DNA of 64,000 nucleotides from Rhodococcus gordoniae (GCF_001646655.1 NZ_LPZN01000015.1:1-64000), one strand, 5' to 3'; numbered from the stretch's first letter, positions 8,691 to 18,886 are shown. Notes: generated by a model not told the origin, from the sequence alone. Program-made: numbers and translations.

Positions 8691-9773
8691 CTACACGCCC
8701 AGCACACCGAGCAGCGTACGCAGTTTCGCGGTGGTCTCGTCGAGTTCGGCGAGAGGGTCGGAATCGGCGACGATGCCGCCTCCGGCCCAGGCCACGGCAC
8801 GCCGGCCGTCGGAGCTCAGCTCCGCACACCGGATGGCGACGAACCAGTCGCCGTCGCCCTGCTCGTCGCACCAGCCCACCGCGCCGCCGTAGAAGCGACG
8901 GTCGCCCTCGACCCCGGAGATCACGTCCAGCGCGGCCTCGGTGGGGGTGCCCGCCACGGCCGGGGTCGGATGCAGCACGTGGGCGAGGGTGAGCGCGTCG
9001 GTTCCGGGGTCGCGGAGGGTGCCCGTGATCGGGGTGGCGAGATGCCAGACATCGGGTGTCGCGGTGAGTTCGGGCTTGTCGGGGATGTCGAGGTCGCTGC
9101 ACAGCGGCGCCAGCCGTTCGCGGATCCGGTCGATGACGTAACCGTGCTCCGCGAGGTTCTTGCTCGACATCAGCAGTTCCTCACCGGCACGGCGGTCCTC
9201 GTCCGGGTCGGCCCGGCGCGCGGCGGTGCCGGCGAGCGGACGGCACGTGACGGTCTCACCGTGGCGGCTCACGAGCAGTTCGGGGGTCGCGCCGACCAGT
9301 GTGTGCCCCCAATAACGTTCACCCGCCGCACTCAGGTCCAGTGCGTAGGTCGTCGCATCGGGGTGACGTTCGATCATGCGCGCGGCGAGAGCGAGCGGGT
9401 CGAGAGGTTCGTCCGCCTCGAGCGCGACCCGCCGGGCAGCGACCACCTTCTCCAATTCTCCGAGCGACAACCGCTCCACGAGCCGGCGCACCCGTTCGAC
9501 GTGCACCCGGGGCAGGGGGAGTTCGGCGGACACCCGTACCGGAGGCAGTTCCGGCAGGTCGGGTGGGGCCTGCCACGGACCCTCGGTGATCTCCACGTCG
9601 TCGGGCTGCGCGAGGGCCACCGGACGGTGCGGCGAGAACGGCAGTGCACCGACGACGAGGGTCGCCTTACCGCTCCGGAGTGCGCGCGTGGCGGAGTGGA
9701 CGTCGTCGAAGAACCGGCGGGTGCCGGTGGCGTGCACCGAGCGTTCGGCGCGCGAGAGCAGGAATCCGTCCAT
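8691..9773 (-). CDS. Isochorismate synthase (chorismate-binding family)
   Basis: A 360-residue enzyme converting chorismate to isochorismate, the entry to menaquinone or salicylate/dihydroxybenzoate siderophore synthesis. Family signatures are [34 protein letters not shown] and the C-terminal [11 protein letters not shown] followed by [11 protein letters not shown] with the magnesium-binding acidic residues. The length is slightly short of E. coli MenF/EntC because of a compact N-terminus. No other menaquinone or siderophore genes are visible nearby, so the pathway cannot be assigned; a MenF-like role is common for lone copies in this group. Confidence 0.88.
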   Translation of the reverse strand: MDGFLLSRAERSVHATGTRRFFDDVHSATRALRSGKATLVVGALPFSPHRPVALAQPDDVEITEGPWQAPPDLPELPPVRVSAELPLPRVHVERVRRLVERLSLGELEKVVAARRVALEADEPLDPLALAARMIERHPDATTYALDLSAAGERYWGHTLVGATPELLVSRHGETVTCRPLAGTAARRADPDEDRRAGEELLMSSKNLAEHGYVIDRIRERLAPLCSDLDIPDKPELTATPDVWHLATPITGTLRDPGTDALTLAHVLHPTPAVAGTPTEAALDVISGVEGDRRFYGGAVGWCDEQGDGDWFVAIRCAELSSDGRRAVAWAGGGIVADSDPLAELDETTAKLRTLLGVLGV

Positions 9774-9828
9774 GGTGGATCGACAATATCCCTGCCTGCA
9801 CCCGGCGCCGGTGACCCGGTGCGGGGCG

Positions 9829-10296
9829 TCAGCGCCCCGGCGGCACGATCAGGACCGGCCGGTGACTGTGCCGGAGCACGTGGTCGGCCACCGACGATTG
9901 CAGCAGCGAACGCAGGCCGGTGGTGCCGCGGGTGCCGGTGACGATGATGTCGACGTCCAGTTCGTCGGCGGTCTCGATGATCGCCGACCACACCGCGTTG
10001 ACGACCTCGACGGTGCGGCCCTCGGCGTGCAGACCCGTCGAGCGGGCCAACTCGAGACCCTCGTCGTTGGTCATGCGCGCGTCGGACAGTGCCACGTCCT
10101 CGCTGTCCTCGTCGGGCACCCAGTCGGGCTGCATGACACCGGACAGGCCCGACATGCGGGCGGCCTGCCGGACCATCGGTTCCCAGGCGGTGACGACGAC
10201 GGCGCGGCAGGATTCGAGGAAGCGGCCCGCATACTGCACGGCGCGCTTCGAGTTCTCGGAACCGTCGTAGGCGATGAGGATCAGATCTGCGCCCAC
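9829..10296 (-). CDS. Universal stress protein, UspA family
   Basis: A 155-residue single-domain UspA protein opening with VGADLILIAYDGSENSKRAV, the usual first strand and nucleotide-binding aspartate. The C-terminal GTRGTTGLRSLLQSSVA fits the ATP-binding pattern G-2x-G-9x-[GS]-S. The GTG start at 10296 is preferred over an upstream ATG because AGGGGGT sits at a good distance before it and because homologues begin here. It stands alone, divergent from the lpqI lipoprotein gene. The role is probably stress or dormancy signalling by ATP binding. Confidence 0.85.
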   Translation of the reverse strand: MGADLILIAYDGSENSKRAVQYAGRFLESCRAVVVTAWEPMVRQAARMSGLSGVMQPDWVPDEDSEDVALSDARMTNDEGLELARSTGLHAEGRTVEVVNAVWSAIIETADELDVDIIVTGTRGTTGLRSLLQSSVADHVLRHSHRPVLIVPPGR

Positions 10297-10409
10297 CGCG
10301 TACCCCCTGGATCGGATTCGGATGTTCGGGTGCACCTTAACCTGCCGGGACGTCCGTGGGGGAGGTTCGAGCTGTGGGTCCTCGAGGTTCGTCCGCTACC
10401 GTCGGCACC

Positions 10410-11582
10410 ATGCGGATCCGTCACACTGTCGCCGCCGTGCTCGCGGTCGCCCTCACCACCGCGGGATGCGGTTCGTCCGACTCGGGCGACGACCCGGTCG
10501 AGGCGACGCCGAGCTCGGCGACGGCCTCGTCCACGACTACCGCGACCACCACCGAGGCGACCGCGACCGCGACGTCGGCGACCTGCGGCGACGAGTTGCT
10601 CGCCCGGCTGACCCTGCGGCAGAAGCTCGCCCAGCTGCTCAACGTCGGGGTCACCGGGGCGGCCGACGCGCAGGCGATCGTCGAGTCCGAGCAGATCGGC
10701 GGCATCTTCATCGGCAGCTGGACCGACGCGTCGATGCTCTCCGAGCGTCTCGTGCCGCAGGTGGCCGCGCAGAGTGCGCTGCCGCTCATGGTCACGATCG
10801 ACGAGGAGGGTGGCCGCGTGTCGCGCGTGGGCGCGCTGTTCGGTCCCGATCCGTCCGCGCGGGAGACGGCGCAGACGATGACGGTCGACGAGACCTACCG
10901 GATGGCATTCGAACGCGGACAGGAACTGAAGTCGCTGGGTATCACGGTCGACTTCGCGCCGGACGTCGACGTGAGCAGTCAGCCCGACGACTCCGTCATC
11001 GGCGACCGATCGTTCTCCGACGATCCCGAGATCGTCACGCAGTACGCCGGCGCCTACGCGCGGGGACTGCTCGACGCCGGAATCATGCCGGTGCTCAAGC
11101 ACTTTCCGGGTCACGGCTCCGCCTCCGGGGATTCGCACACCGGTGCGGTGACCACCCCGCCGATCGAGCAGCTCCAGCAGAGCGACCTCGTGCCGTACCG
11201 CAGCCTGGTCTCGCCCGAGGTGGGCGTCATGCTCGGGCACCTCGCCGTGCCGGGGCTGACCGACGGGCTGCCCGCGAGCATCAGCCCGGCCGCGGTGGAC
11301 CTGCTCCGCTCGGGTGCTTACGGCGGCCCCGCCTTCGGCGGCGTGATCTTCACCGACGACCTGTCGGGAATGCGTGCGATCACCGACACCTACGACATCA
11401 CCGAGGCCGTCGAGGCCGCGATGGTGGCGGGTGTGAACCAGGCGCTGTGGCTGACCACCGCCGAGGTGCCCGCCGTGCTCGACCACCTCGAGCAGGTCGT
11501 GGCGGACGGCACCCTCTCGCCCGAATGGGTCGACGAATCGGTGCGGACGGTGACACGCGCGAAAGGCGCTCTGGACTGCTGA
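10410..11582 (+). CDS. lpqI: GH3 beta-N-acetylglucosaminidase lipoprotein, LpqI/NagZ-like
   Basis: A 390-residue lipoprotein with a signal peptide ending in the lipobox TTAGC (Cys20), a Thr/Ser-rich linker, then a glycoside hydrolase family 3 N-terminal domain. The NagZ signature KHFPGHGSASGDSHTG is present, as is the FTDDLSGM segment with the likely nucleophile aspartate. The family removes N-acetylglucosamine from peptidoglycan fragments during wall recycling; the lipobox places this one outside the membrane, as for mycobacterial LpqI. The ATG at 10410 gives a proper signal peptide. The TetR gene follows after 74 bases. Confidence 0.87.
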   Translation: MRIRHTVAAVLAVALTTAGCGSSDSGDDPVEATPSSATASSTTTATTTEATATATSATCGDELLARLTLRQKLAQLLNVGVTGAADAQAIVESEQIGGIFIGSWTDASMLSERLVPQVAAQSALPLMVTIDEEGGRVSRVGALFGPDPSARETAQTMTVDETYRMAFERGQELKSLGITVDFAPDVDVSSQPDDSVIGDRSFSDDPEIVTQYAGAYARGLLDAGIMPVLKHFPGHGSASGDSHTGAVTTPPIEQLQQSDLVPYRSLVSPEVGVMLGHLAVPGLTDGLPASISPAAVDLLRSGAYGGPAFGGVIFTDDLSGMRAITDTYDITEAVEAAMVAGVNQALWLTTAEVPAVLDHLEQVVADGTLSPEWVDESVRTVTRAKGALDC

Positions 11583-11656
11583 AACAGTCGGGTTGCTTCG
11601 GCGGCAGGCTTCCTACCGTAGAGTCAGAACTTCATTCGAGGAGTCCGGGAGGAGTC

Positions 11657-12265
11657 ATGGCGGGCGGAACCAAGCGGCTGCCGCGTGCAGTGCGCGAGCA
11701 ACAGATGCTGGACGCCGCCGTCGAGGTGTTCTCCGAACACGGTTTCCACAACACGTCCATGGACGCGATCGCAGGGCGGGCATCGATCTCCAAGCCGATG
11801 CTCTATCTGTACTACGGGTCGAAGGACGAGTTGTTCGCGGCGTGCATCGCCCGCGAGGGGCAGCGGTTCGTCGAGGCATTGACCCCGGCGGGCGATCCGA
11901 CGCTCGCGCCGCGCGAACAACTGCGGGTCGCGCTAGAGTCGTTCCTCGGCTTCGTCGACGAGCACCGGCCGTCGTGGATGGTTCTGTACCGCCAGGCGCT
12001 GTCGCAGCAGGCCTTCGCGCCCCAGGTGCAGGGCAGTCGCGACCGGCTGATCGAACTCACCGCGCACCTGCTCGAATCGAGCACGCGCGATCCGGAACCC
12101 GGCACGAACTACACGATCATGGCCGTCGCGCTCGTCGGGGCCGGTGAGGCGGTCGCCGATCGCATCGCCGGCGGTGAGATCGACGTGCAGCAGGCCGCGG
12201 ATCTGCTCGAGAATCTCGCCTGGCGCGGACTCGCGGGCCGCAAGCGTTCCGACCGGTTGCACTGA
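11657..12265 (+). CDS. TetR/AcrR family transcriptional regulator
   Basis: A 202-residue regulator. The N-terminal helix-turn-helix is clear: MLDAAVEVFSEHGFHNTS followed by MDAIAGRASISKPMLYLYY. The C-terminal ligand domain is typical in length. The start follows GGGAGGAG. Gene order matches the mycobacterial lpqI-TetR pair (Rv0237-Rv0238). It is the nearest candidate regulator for the operator-like motif shared by the fabG4/fadA2 and fadE5 promoters, but no direct evidence links them. Confidence 0.88.
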   Translation: MAGGTKRLPRAVREQQMLDAAVEVFSEHGFHNTSMDAIAGRASISKPMLYLYYGSKDELFAACIAREGQRFVEALTPAGDPTLAPREQLRVALESFLGFVDEHRPSWMVLYRQALSQQAFAPQVQGSRDRLIELTAHLLESSTRDPEPGTNYTIMAVALVGAGEAVADRIAGGEIDVQQAADLLENLAWRGLAGRKRSDRLH

Positions 12266-12298
12266 TCTTTCCGGGCGAAATACGTTCGGGTACTCGAG

Positions 12299-12348
12299 GA
12301 TTCGGGCAGGACGGAACGCCCCCATCGCGTCCCGCCCCACCCGAAATC
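12299..12348. terminator. Imperfect hairpin between convergent TetR and htdX genes
   Basis: GATTCGGGCAGGACGG faces GTCCCGCCCCACCCGAAATC with several mismatches. Its position between convergent stops supports a bidirectional terminator. Confidence 0.4.
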
Positions 12349-12364
12349 TCGGTGCTTCCCCGTC

Positions 12365-13222
12365 CTACCGCACGGTGGCGGTCAGATGCGGGTAGTGCTT
12401 CTTCGGATGCCGCAGCGCGAGATCCCATCCGCCCGCGGCGTGCTGCGCGTACAGGCTCAGCGACGACGGCAGCAGGACGGGCTTACCGAATCGCACGGTG
12501 TAGGTGACCTTCTCGGGGATGCGTCCCTCGACGGCCGACAGGGCCGCCGCGGCACTCCACATGCCGTGGGCGATGGACGTGGGAAATCCGAATACCTTGG
12601 CGCCCAACGTCGAGACGTGGATCGGGTTGCGGTCGCCGGAAACCGCCGCGTAGCGGTCGATGATCTTCTGATCGACCCGCAGCGTGGAGGTGGGGACCGG
12701 TGGGATCTCCTCCTCCTTCGGCTCCGGCTTGGGCTGACCCGACAGCGACGTGCGCTGCTGGTGCAGGAAGGTCGACGTCTGCCGCCATACGAGTTCGCGC
12801 CCGACGTTCACCTCGCTGACGAGATCGGCCAGCAGGCCCTTGCGGTGTTCGCGCATGTTCTCCGCGTGCACCGCGATGTCGAGCGGTTCGGTGACCGAGA
12901 CCGGCCGGAACTGTTCGATCACGTTCTCGGCGTGGACGGAACCGACGGCCGCGAACGGGAAGCCCTTGGACACCATCAGTTTCATCACGAGCGGGAACGT
13001 GAGGACGAACGGATAGGTCACCGGCAGCGTGTCGCCGAAACGCAGCCCGCACACCTTGGTGTACTCGGCGAGATTGTCGGGATCGACCTTCAGCGAGCGC
13101 AGTACCAGGACGTCGTCGGGCAGGCTGTCGCCCGACGCACCCACCACGGGCAGTGCTCCGAGCACGGCCCGGCTGTAGATGTCGAAGGTCGACGGCAGCG
13201 AGGACAGTTCGATCCGTGCCAT
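12365..13222 (-). CDS. htdX: MaoC-like (3R)-hydroxyacyl dehydratase, HtdX-like
   Basis: A 285-residue protein with two hot-dog folds. The C-terminal fold carries the hydratase 2 motif: YAAVSGDRNPIHVS followed by FPTSIAHGMWS, with the catalytic Asp and His. It would dehydrate 3-hydroxyacyl-ACP or -CoA. Mycobacterial HtdX (Rv0241c) has the same length and the same position after fabG4. Its ATG follows the fabG4 stop with no gap, so the two form one transcription unit. Together they could provide the reduction and dehydration steps of a fatty-acid elongation cycle. Confidence 0.87.
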   Translation of the reverse strand: MARIELSSLPSTFDIYSRAVLGALPVVGASGDSLPDDVLVLRSLKVDPDNLAEYTKVCGLRFGDTLPVTYPFVLTFPLVMKLMVSKGFPFAAVGSVHAENVIEQFRPVSVTEPLDIAVHAENMREHRKGLLADLVSEVNVGRELVWRQTSTFLHQQRTSLSGQPKPEPKEEEIPPVPTSTLRVDQKIIDRYAAVSGDRNPIHVSTLGAKVFGFPTSIAHGMWSAAAALSAVEGRIPEKVTYTVRFGKPVLLPSSLSLYAQHAAGGWDLALRHPKKHYPHLTATVR

Positions 13223-14569
13223 CTAGGCCCCCAGCATGGACTGGCCGCACACGCGTACGACCTGCCCGGTCACGGCGCTCGACGCCGGGTTCGCGAACCA
13301 CGCGACGGTCTCGGCGACGTCGACGGTCTCGCCGCCCTGCTGCAACGAGCTCATCAGGCGGCCGGCCTCGCGGGTGGCGACCGGGATGGCGGCCGTCATG
13401 GCGGTCTCGATGAAACCGGGGGCGACGGCGTTGACGGTGATCTTCTTGTCGGCGAGGACCTCGGAGGTGGCCTGGACGAGGCCGATGACACCGGCCTTGG
13501 ACGCGCCGTAGTTGGTCTGGCCGCGGTTACCGGCGATACCCGCGATCGAGGACACGTCGATCACCCGGCCGCCTTCCTTCAATGCACCCTTCTCGACGAG
13601 CACCTCGGTGATCTTCTGCGGGGCGATGAGGTTGACGGCCATCACGGCGTTCCAGCGGGCGGCGTCCATGTTCACCAGCAGCTTGTCGCGGGTGATGCCG
13701 GCGTTGTGGACGATGATGTCGGCGCCGCCGTGCCGCTCGAGCAGGTGCGCGGCGAGCTTGTCGCCGGCGTCGGGTGCGGTGACGTCGAGGGCGAAGGCGG
13801 TACCGCCGACCTTGTTGGCGGTCTGCGTCAAGGCGTCGCCGGCTGCCGGGACGTCGGCGACGACCACGGTCGCGCCGTCGCGGGCGAGCACCTCGGCGAT
13901 CGTCGCGCCGATACCGCGGGCCGCGCCGGTGACGACGGCGACCTTGCCGGCGAGTGGACGCTCCCAGGACTCGGGGGCGGTGGCGTCGCCCTCGCCGATA
14001 CGGATCACCTGGGCGTCGACGAAGGCCGACTTCGCCGAGAGCAGGAAGCGCAGCGTCGACTCCACCCCGGCCAGGCCGGTGGCCGCCTCGGGGGAGACGT
14101 AGACGAGCTGCGCGGTCGCGCCGCGACGCAGTTCCTTGCCGACGCTGCGCGTGAAGCCCTCGAGGGCGCGCTGGGCGATGCGCTCGTCGACCGATCCGGC
14201 TTCCTCGGGCGTGGTACCCAGCACGACGACGCGGCCGCTCGGGGCGACATTGCGCAGGGCGGGCTGGAAGAACGTGAAGAGCTGTTCGAGGCCCGCGGGA
14301 TCGGTGATGCCGGTAGCGTCGAACACGAGAGCGCCGAACTTCGTGTCGGACGGCTCGGCGAACGTGTAGTCGCTCAGGAGGGTGCGGATCGGTTCGACCA
14401 GGCGGCCGTTGCCGCCGAGCAGCACAGGGCCGGGCAGCGCGGGCTCACCGGGCTGGTAGCGCCGGAGCTTCTCGGGCTGTGGCAGACCGAACTGCTTGGC
14501 GAGGAATGCTCCGGGTGCGGACGAGATGAGCTGGGCGTAGAGCTTGGGTGCGCCCTTGGCTTCGGCCAC
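13223..14569 (-). CDS. fabG4: High-molecular-weight 3-oxoacyl-ACP reductase FabG4
   Basis: A 448-residue short-chain dehydrogenase with an extra N-terminal flavodoxin-like domain of about 200 residues, the hallmark of HMW FabG. The C-terminal catalytic domain has the cofactor loop [18 protein letters not shown] and the active site [20 protein letters not shown] (Ser, Tyr, Lys). The family reduces 3-oxoacyl thioesters with NADH. The GTG at 14569 is preferred because AAGGTGG precedes it and the length matches mycobacterial FabG4 (454). It is divergent from fadA2, with an operator-like palindrome between. Confidence 0.9.
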   Translation of the reverse strand: MAEAKGAPKLYAQLISSAPGAFLAKQFGLPQPEKLRRYQPGEPALPGPVLLGGNGRLVEPIRTLLSDYTFAEPSDTKFGALVFDATGITDPAGLEQLFTFFQPALRNVAPSGRVVVLGTTPEEAGSVDERIAQRALEGFTRSVGKELRRGATAQLVYVSPEAATGLAGVESTLRFLLSAKSAFVDAQVIRIGEGDATAPESWERPLAGKVAVVTGAARGIGATIAEVLARDGATVVVADVPAAGDALTQTANKVGGTAFALDVTAPDAGDKLAAHLLERHGGADIIVHNAGITRDKLLVNMDAARWNAVMAVNLIAPQKITEVLVEKGALKEGGRVIDVSSIAGIAGNRGQTNYGASKAGVIGLVQATSEVLADKKITVNAVAPGFIETAMTAAIPVATREAGRLMSSLQQGGETVDVAETVAWFANPASSAVTGQVVRVCGQSMLGA

Positions 14570-14633
14570 GATTCCACCTTCTTCGATTCGGTCGTCGGTG
14601 CAGTGTTCGACAGCAAGCGTGTTCGACAACAAA

Positions 14634-14649
14634 CTTACCCGTGAGTAAG
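14634..14649. promoter_or_regulatory. Operator-like palindrome between fabG4 and fadA2
   Basis: CTTACCCGTGAGTAAG is an imperfect palindrome in the divergent promoter region. Its core TTAC[CT]CGT[GC][AG]GTAA recurs upstream of fadE5 at 23051. A TetR-type dimer site is the simplest reading. Confidence 0.65.
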
Positions 14650-14693
14650 AATAGTAGCCAGAATTCGAATCCGTCCGAAACCGGGAGACACCA

Positions 14694-16007
14694 GTGACCA
14701 CCAAAGCCCGTTCCACGCAGCAGCGCCGTGTCGCCGTTCTCGGAGGCAACCGGATCCCGTTCGCCCGGTCCGACCGCACGTACGCGCGCGCGTCCAACCA
14801 GGACATGTTCACCGCCACCCTCGACGGCCTCGTCGGCCGTTTCAATCTCCAGGGCGAGCGGCTCGGCGCCGTCGTCGGCGGTGCGGTCCTCAAGCACGCC
14901 CGCGACTTCAACCTCGTGCGCGAGAGCGTGCTCGGCAGCGCGCTGAGCCCCTACACCCCGGCCTGGGATCTCCAGCAGGCATGCGGCACCGGTCTGCAGT
15001 CGATCATCGCGGTCGGCGACGCCATCGCCGCGGGACGGATCGAGGTCGGTATCGGCGGCGGCGTCGACACCACCTCCGACGCCCCGATCGCCGTGAACAA
15101 CCAGCTGCGTGAGTTCCTGCTGTCCCTGAACCGGGCCCGCTCCACGGCCGACCGGGTCAAGCTGCTCGGCAACGTCCGCCCGTCGATGCTCGGCATCGAG
15201 ATCCCGCGCAACGGCGAGCCGCGCACCGGCCTGTCGATGGGGGAGCACGCCGCGATCACCGCGAAGGAGTTCGGCATCGCCCGCGAGGCACAGGACGAAC
15301 TGGCCGTCGCGAGCCACCGCAACATGGCTGCCGCCTACGACCGCGGCTTCTTCGACGACCTCGTCACCCCGTTCCTCGGGCTGACCCGCGACGACAACCT
15401 GCGTCCCGATTCGTCGGTGGAGAAGCTGTCGACGCTGAAGCCGGTCTTCGGCAACAAGCTCGGCGACGCCACCATGACGGCCGGCAATTCGACGCCGCTC
15501 ACCGACGGCGCGTCGGCTGCGCTGCTGTCGAGCGAGGAGTGGGCCGCCGAGCGCAAGCTGCCGGTGCTCGCCTACCTCGTGGACTCCGAGACCGCCGCGG
15601 TCGACTACATCCACGGCGGCGACGGTCTGCTCATGGCCCCCACCTACGCCATCCCGCGTCTACTGCAGCGCAACGGCCTGACTCTGCAGGACTTCGATTT
15701 CTACGAGATCCACGAGGCGTTCGCCTCCGTGGTGCTCGCCACGCTCCAGGCGTTCGAGTCGGAGGAGTACTGCAAGGGCAAGCTGGGCCTCGACGCACCG
15801 CTGGGATCGATCGACCGCAGCAAGCTCAACGTCAACGGCTCGTCGCTGGCGGCCGGCCACCCGTTCGCCGCGACCGGCGGCCGCATCGTCGCCTCGCTGG
15901 CGAAGATGCTGCACGAGAAGAAGCAGGAGACCGGGAAGCCCGTCCGCGGCCTGATCTCCATCTGCGCCGCAGGCGGACAGGGTGTGACGGCGATTCTGGA
16001 GGCCTGA
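14694..16007 (+). CDS. fadA2: Acetyl-CoA acetyltransferase FadA2 (thiolase)
   Basis: A 437-residue thiolase that either condenses two acyl-CoA units or cleaves 3-ketoacyl-CoA. The acylated cysteine is in [10 protein letters not shown] near residue 98; the histidine motif EIHEAFASV and the C-terminal cysteine motif CAAGGQG complete the active site. The length suits the bacterial class with a slightly extended loop domain. The GTG at 14694 follows GGGAGA. It is divergent from fabG4 and ends at a strong hairpin. Its position corresponds to mycobacterial Rv0243. Confidence 0.92.
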   Translation: MTTKARSTQQRRVAVLGGNRIPFARSDRTYARASNQDMFTATLDGLVGRFNLQGERLGAVVGGAVLKHARDFNLVRESVLGSALSPYTPAWDLQQACGTGLQSIIAVGDAIAAGRIEVGIGGGVDTTSDAPIAVNNQLREFLLSLNRARSTADRVKLLGNVRPSMLGIEIPRNGEPRTGLSMGEHAAITAKEFGIAREAQDELAVASHRNMAAAYDRGFFDDLVTPFLGLTRDDNLRPDSSVEKLSTLKPVFGNKLGDATMTAGNSTPLTDGASAALLSSEEWAAERKLPVLAYLVDSETAAVDYIHGGDGLLMAPTYAIPRLLQRNGLTLQDFDFYEIHEAFASVVLATLQAFESEEYCKGKLGLDAPLGSIDRSKLNVNGSSLAAGHPFAATGGRIVASLAKMLHEKKQETGKPVRGLISICAAGGQGVTAILEA

Positions 16008-16086
16008 TCGACCTCCTCGGAGATCGTTGAGCAAAAAAGTTCCGTTCGGTGTGTAACGCTCTGCGACGGACAGCGATAGACCCAGC

Positions 16087-16133
16087 GACCCCGCGCTGCT
16101 GCCTGACCCCCGACCTGGTAGCAACGCGGGGTC
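16087..16133 (+). terminator. Hairpin terminator after fadA2
   Basis: GACCCCGCG pairs with CGCGGGGTC, extended by GCT/AGC inside, then TTCGC. It lies 80 bases after the fadA2 stop. Confidence 0.6.
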
Positions 16134-16237
16134 TTCGCATTCCGGCCGCAGCCGTGCCGAACAGGCGCACTACCCTTGACAGCAGGTAGTTCGGCGCGCG
16201 GATTCGACGGCGCGCCCGACTTTGCGAAAGGATCTGG

Positions 16238-18706
16238 GTGAGCGGCAGCAACGGGACCGACGACTCCCATCACGAGCACGACGACGCACGAACCGAGAAT
16301 CTCGGTCCGTCGTCGGAGTCCGCTCGTGAGGACGGGGGTGCGTCGGCCCCTACCGAGCGTTTCGAAGCGGTCGATCCTCACCGGCAGGTGGCCGAGCCGA
16401 CGGCGAGTGATGGCACGGAGCCGACGGCGAGCGATGTTCCGGAGCCGACGGCGAGCGATGTTCCGGAGCCGACGGCGAGCAGTGTTCCGGAGCCGAAGGC
16501 GAGCAGTGTTCCGGAACCGACGGCAGAAGCTGAGGCACAGCAACAAGCTTCCGGCGACTCCCGGAGCGAGAACGAGAATGCGGATCAGGCCCGCACCGAC
16601 GTTGCAGACGGACCCGCGACCGAGAACGTCCCTCCTTCGGAGGCGCCCACCGCGGTCATCCCCGTCGTCGCGCCCGCGAACCGGGCACCGGGTGACGGAT
16701 CGTCCGCCGCCACCGAGCGCGTCCACCGCTCGCCGGCGGAGCAGAGCCAGGGACAAGGGCACCCGCCGCAGGGCGATCAGCCGACCCGGCAGATGCAGGC
16801 GGAACCGCCGCCACAGGGTCCGCCTCCCGTCACTCCTCCGCCCACGGGTGGTCCGGCAGGGTCCGGGGACGGGGACGAGCCGAGCAAGCGGGGGTCGAAT
16901 CTGCCTCGGCGGACGATCGCACTGGTCGTCGGCGGGGTCGTCGCGCTGCTCGCCGTGCTGTACGTGGCCGATCTCGCGATGTCGTCGGGCAAGGTCCCGC
17001 GTGGGGTCACCGTCGCGGGGGTCGAGATCGGCGGGATGTCGCTCGACGCGGCCGAGGCGGAGCTCACCGAACAACTGACGCCGCGGCTCGACGCTCCTGT
17101 GGACGTCACCGCCGGCGACACTCGGGGACAGCTCGTGCCGTCGGAGGCCGGCATCGGTATCGATTGGCCGGCGACCCTCGACAATGTGGGTGCGCAGCCG
17201 CTCAATCCGTTCACGCGATTGGCGTCCTTCTTCGGGAACGACGAGGTAGGCGTGGTCTCCACGCGCGACGAGGCCGCCCTCTCGGCGGCCATCGAGAAGG
17301 CAGCCGCCGCCGCTGCGCACGAACCGCGCGAGGGCAACATCCTCTTCGAGGACGGCACACCCGTCCCGGTGACGCCGCAGCCCGGTCAGCAACTCGACGT
17401 CGCTGTCGCGGGCGACGTCTTTGCCGAGCGCTGGCCGTCCGGCAACGTGTCGCTGCCCGTCGAGAGCGTCGATGTCACCGTCACCCGCGAGGGCCTCGAC
17501 CGGGCGCTCGCGGAGGTCGCCGTCCCGGCTGTGGCGCAGGACCTGGTCGTCCGGGGACTCGACGGGGCCATCGGTGTGCTGCCGCGTGATGCGGTGGGCG
17601 CCGTCCTGTCGTTCGTGCCCGACGGGTCGGGGGGACTCGAACCGCAGTACGACACCGAGGCCGCGATCGGCATCCTCGCGCCGCAGCTCGCGCCGTCGGA
17701 GACCGAACCGAAGGATGCGCGGATCGTCCTCGACGGCGGTCGTCCGACGATCGTGCCCAGCGAGACCGGTGAGATGGTCGACTGGCCCGTCACTCTGGAG
17801 AAACTGCCCGACCTGCTGAAGCAGGAGGGCGACCGCAGCATCGACGCGGTGTACAAGAAGGCCGAGCCGAAACTCACCACCGAAGGTGCCGAGAAGCTCG
17901 GCATCAAGGAAGTGGTCGCGGAGTACACCACCGGTGGGTTCGAGTACGCGTCCGGTGTGAACATCCGCCTGGCGGCGCAGGAGATCAACGGCGCCATCGT
18001 CGAGCCCGGGGAGACCTTCTCCTTCAACGACTACACCGGACCACGTGGTGCGGCGCAGGGTTACATCGAGTCGGGCATCATCGAGGCCGGACGTCCCGGC
18101 AAGGCCGTGGGCGGCGGCATCAGCCAGCTCGCGACCACCCTCTACAACGCGACCTATTTCGCCGGCATGGAGGACGTCGAGCACACCGAGCACAGCTACT
18201 ACATCTCCCGGTACCCGGCCGCGCGTGAGGCCACGATCTACGACGGCGCGATCGACCTGAAGTTCCGCAACCCGTTCGACACGGGTGTGCTGATCCAGAC
18301 GATCGGCACCAGCTCCGACATCACGGTGCGCATCTGGGGAACGAAGACGGTCGACGTCCAGTCCGTCACCGGCAACCGCACGAACTACACCTCGCCCAAC
18401 ACCATCACGCTGCCCGCCGGCCCCTCGTGCATTCCTTCGAGCGGCGCGCAGGGCTTCACGGTCACCGATACCCGGATCGTCACCGATGCCCGGACGGGCG
18501 CGCAGATTTCGAACACGACGCGCACGGTGCGTTACGACCCGGTCCCGGTCGTCAAGTGCGTCAGCCCCGAGCCGGAGCCGAGCGACGAGCCCTCGGGCGG
18601 TGAAGACGCTGCGGCTTCCGGCGACGCCGAGGCGGATGCACCCGCGCCGGCACCGCAATCGCCTGCGGCCGGGGAACCCGCGACGGGCGGCCCCGAGGAG
18701 GAATAG
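16238..18706 (+). CDS. VanW-domain, peptidoglycan-binding membrane protein with repeat tail
   Basis: An 822-residue protein. Residues 1-225 are an acidic, disordered cytoplasmic region with tandem octapeptides; one membrane helix follows (about 227-250); then come repeated YoaR-like putative peptidoglycan-binding domains starting at PRGVTVAGVEIGGMS, and a VanW domain (about residues 575-720) with FSFNDYTGPR and GGGISQLATTLYNATYFAGM. A Glu/Pro/Ala-rich tail ends the protein. VanW proteins occur near glycopeptide resistance genes, but the biochemical role is unknown and no van genes lie here. A wall-linked function is inferred. The GTG start follows AAAGGA. Confidence 0.85.
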   Translation: MSGSNGTDDSHHEHDDARTENLGPSSESAREDGGASAPTERFEAVDPHRQVAEPTASDGTEPTASDVPEPTASDVPEPTASSVPEPKASSVPEPTAEAEAQQQASGDSRSENENADQARTDVADGPATENVPPSEAPTAVIPVVAPANRAPGDGSSAATERVHRSPAEQSQGQGHPPQGDQPTRQMQAEPPPQGPPPVTPPPTGGPAGSGDGDEPSKRGSNLPRRTIALVVGGVVALLAVLYVADLAMSSGKVPRGVTVAGVEIGGMSLDAAEAELTEQLTPRLDAPVDVTAGDTRGQLVPSEAGIGIDWPATLDNVGAQPLNPFTRLASFFGNDEVGVVSTRDEAALSAAIEKAAAAAAHEPREGNILFEDGTPVPVTPQPGQQLDVAVAGDVFAERWPSGNVSLPVESVDVTVTREGLDRALAEVAVPAVAQDLVVRGLDGAIGVLPRDAVGAVLSFVPDGSGGLEPQYDTEAAIGILAPQLAPSETEPKDARIVLDGGRPTIVPSETGEMVDWPVTLEKLPDLLKQEGDRSIDAVYKKAEPKLTTEGAEKLGIKEVVAEYTTGGFEYASGVNIRLAAQEINGAIVEPGETFSFNDYTGPRGAAQGYIESGIIEAGRPGKAVGGGISQLATTLYNATYFAGMEDVEHTEHSYYISRYPAAREATIYDGAIDLKFRNPFDTGVLIQTIGTSSDITVRIWGTKTVDVQSVTGNRTNYTSPNTITLPAGPSCIPSSGAQGFTVTDTRIVTDARTGAQISNTTRTVRYDPVPVVKCVSPEPEPSDEPSGGEDAAASGDAEADAPAPAPQSPAAGEPATGGPEEE
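16394..16513 (+). repeat. Five 24-bp tandem repeats inside the VanW gene
   Basis: Five in-frame units near the consensus GAGCCGACGGCGAGCGATGT plus TCCG, with a degenerate sixth. They encode EPTAS[DS]VP octapeptides in the predicted cytoplasmic tail. Copy number probably varies between strains. Confidence 0.85.
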
Positions 18707-18724
18707 CGGACGTCCTCGAAATGT

Positions 18725-18779
18725 GGGGAGGTTGTGTGCGGTTCCGGTGAAGAACTCGCACACAACCTCCCCCTTTTTT
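18725..18779 (+). terminator. Strong intrinsic terminator after the VanW gene
   Basis: A perfect 16-bp stem, GGGGAGGTTGTGTGCG with CGCACACAACCTCCCC, followed by C and six T residues. It is the clearest rho-independent terminator in the window. Confidence 0.92.
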
Positions 18780-18886
18780 CGTCACTCGGGGAGCTGCGCC
18801 GCGTCGGGGTTCTCGCTCTTCCCGAACCCCACTCGGGCTTCTACTCTGGGTGCACGACAACCGTGCGACGGATTGTGGAGACCACG

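Noticed and set aside
16394-16513. Tandem repeats considered as a CRISPR array
   Set aside because: Units are contiguous without spacers, in frame, and encode octapeptides; no cas genes are present.
16238-18706. VanW protein as a glycopeptide resistance determinant
   Set aside because: No vanH, vanA, vanX or vanS/R genes are nearby; VanW domains are common in ordinary actinobacterial wall proteins.
15701-18763. A 1020-codon open frame antisense to the fadA2 end and the VanW gene
   Set aside because: It crosses two strong terminators and gives shadow composition; the VanW domain is clear on the plus strand.
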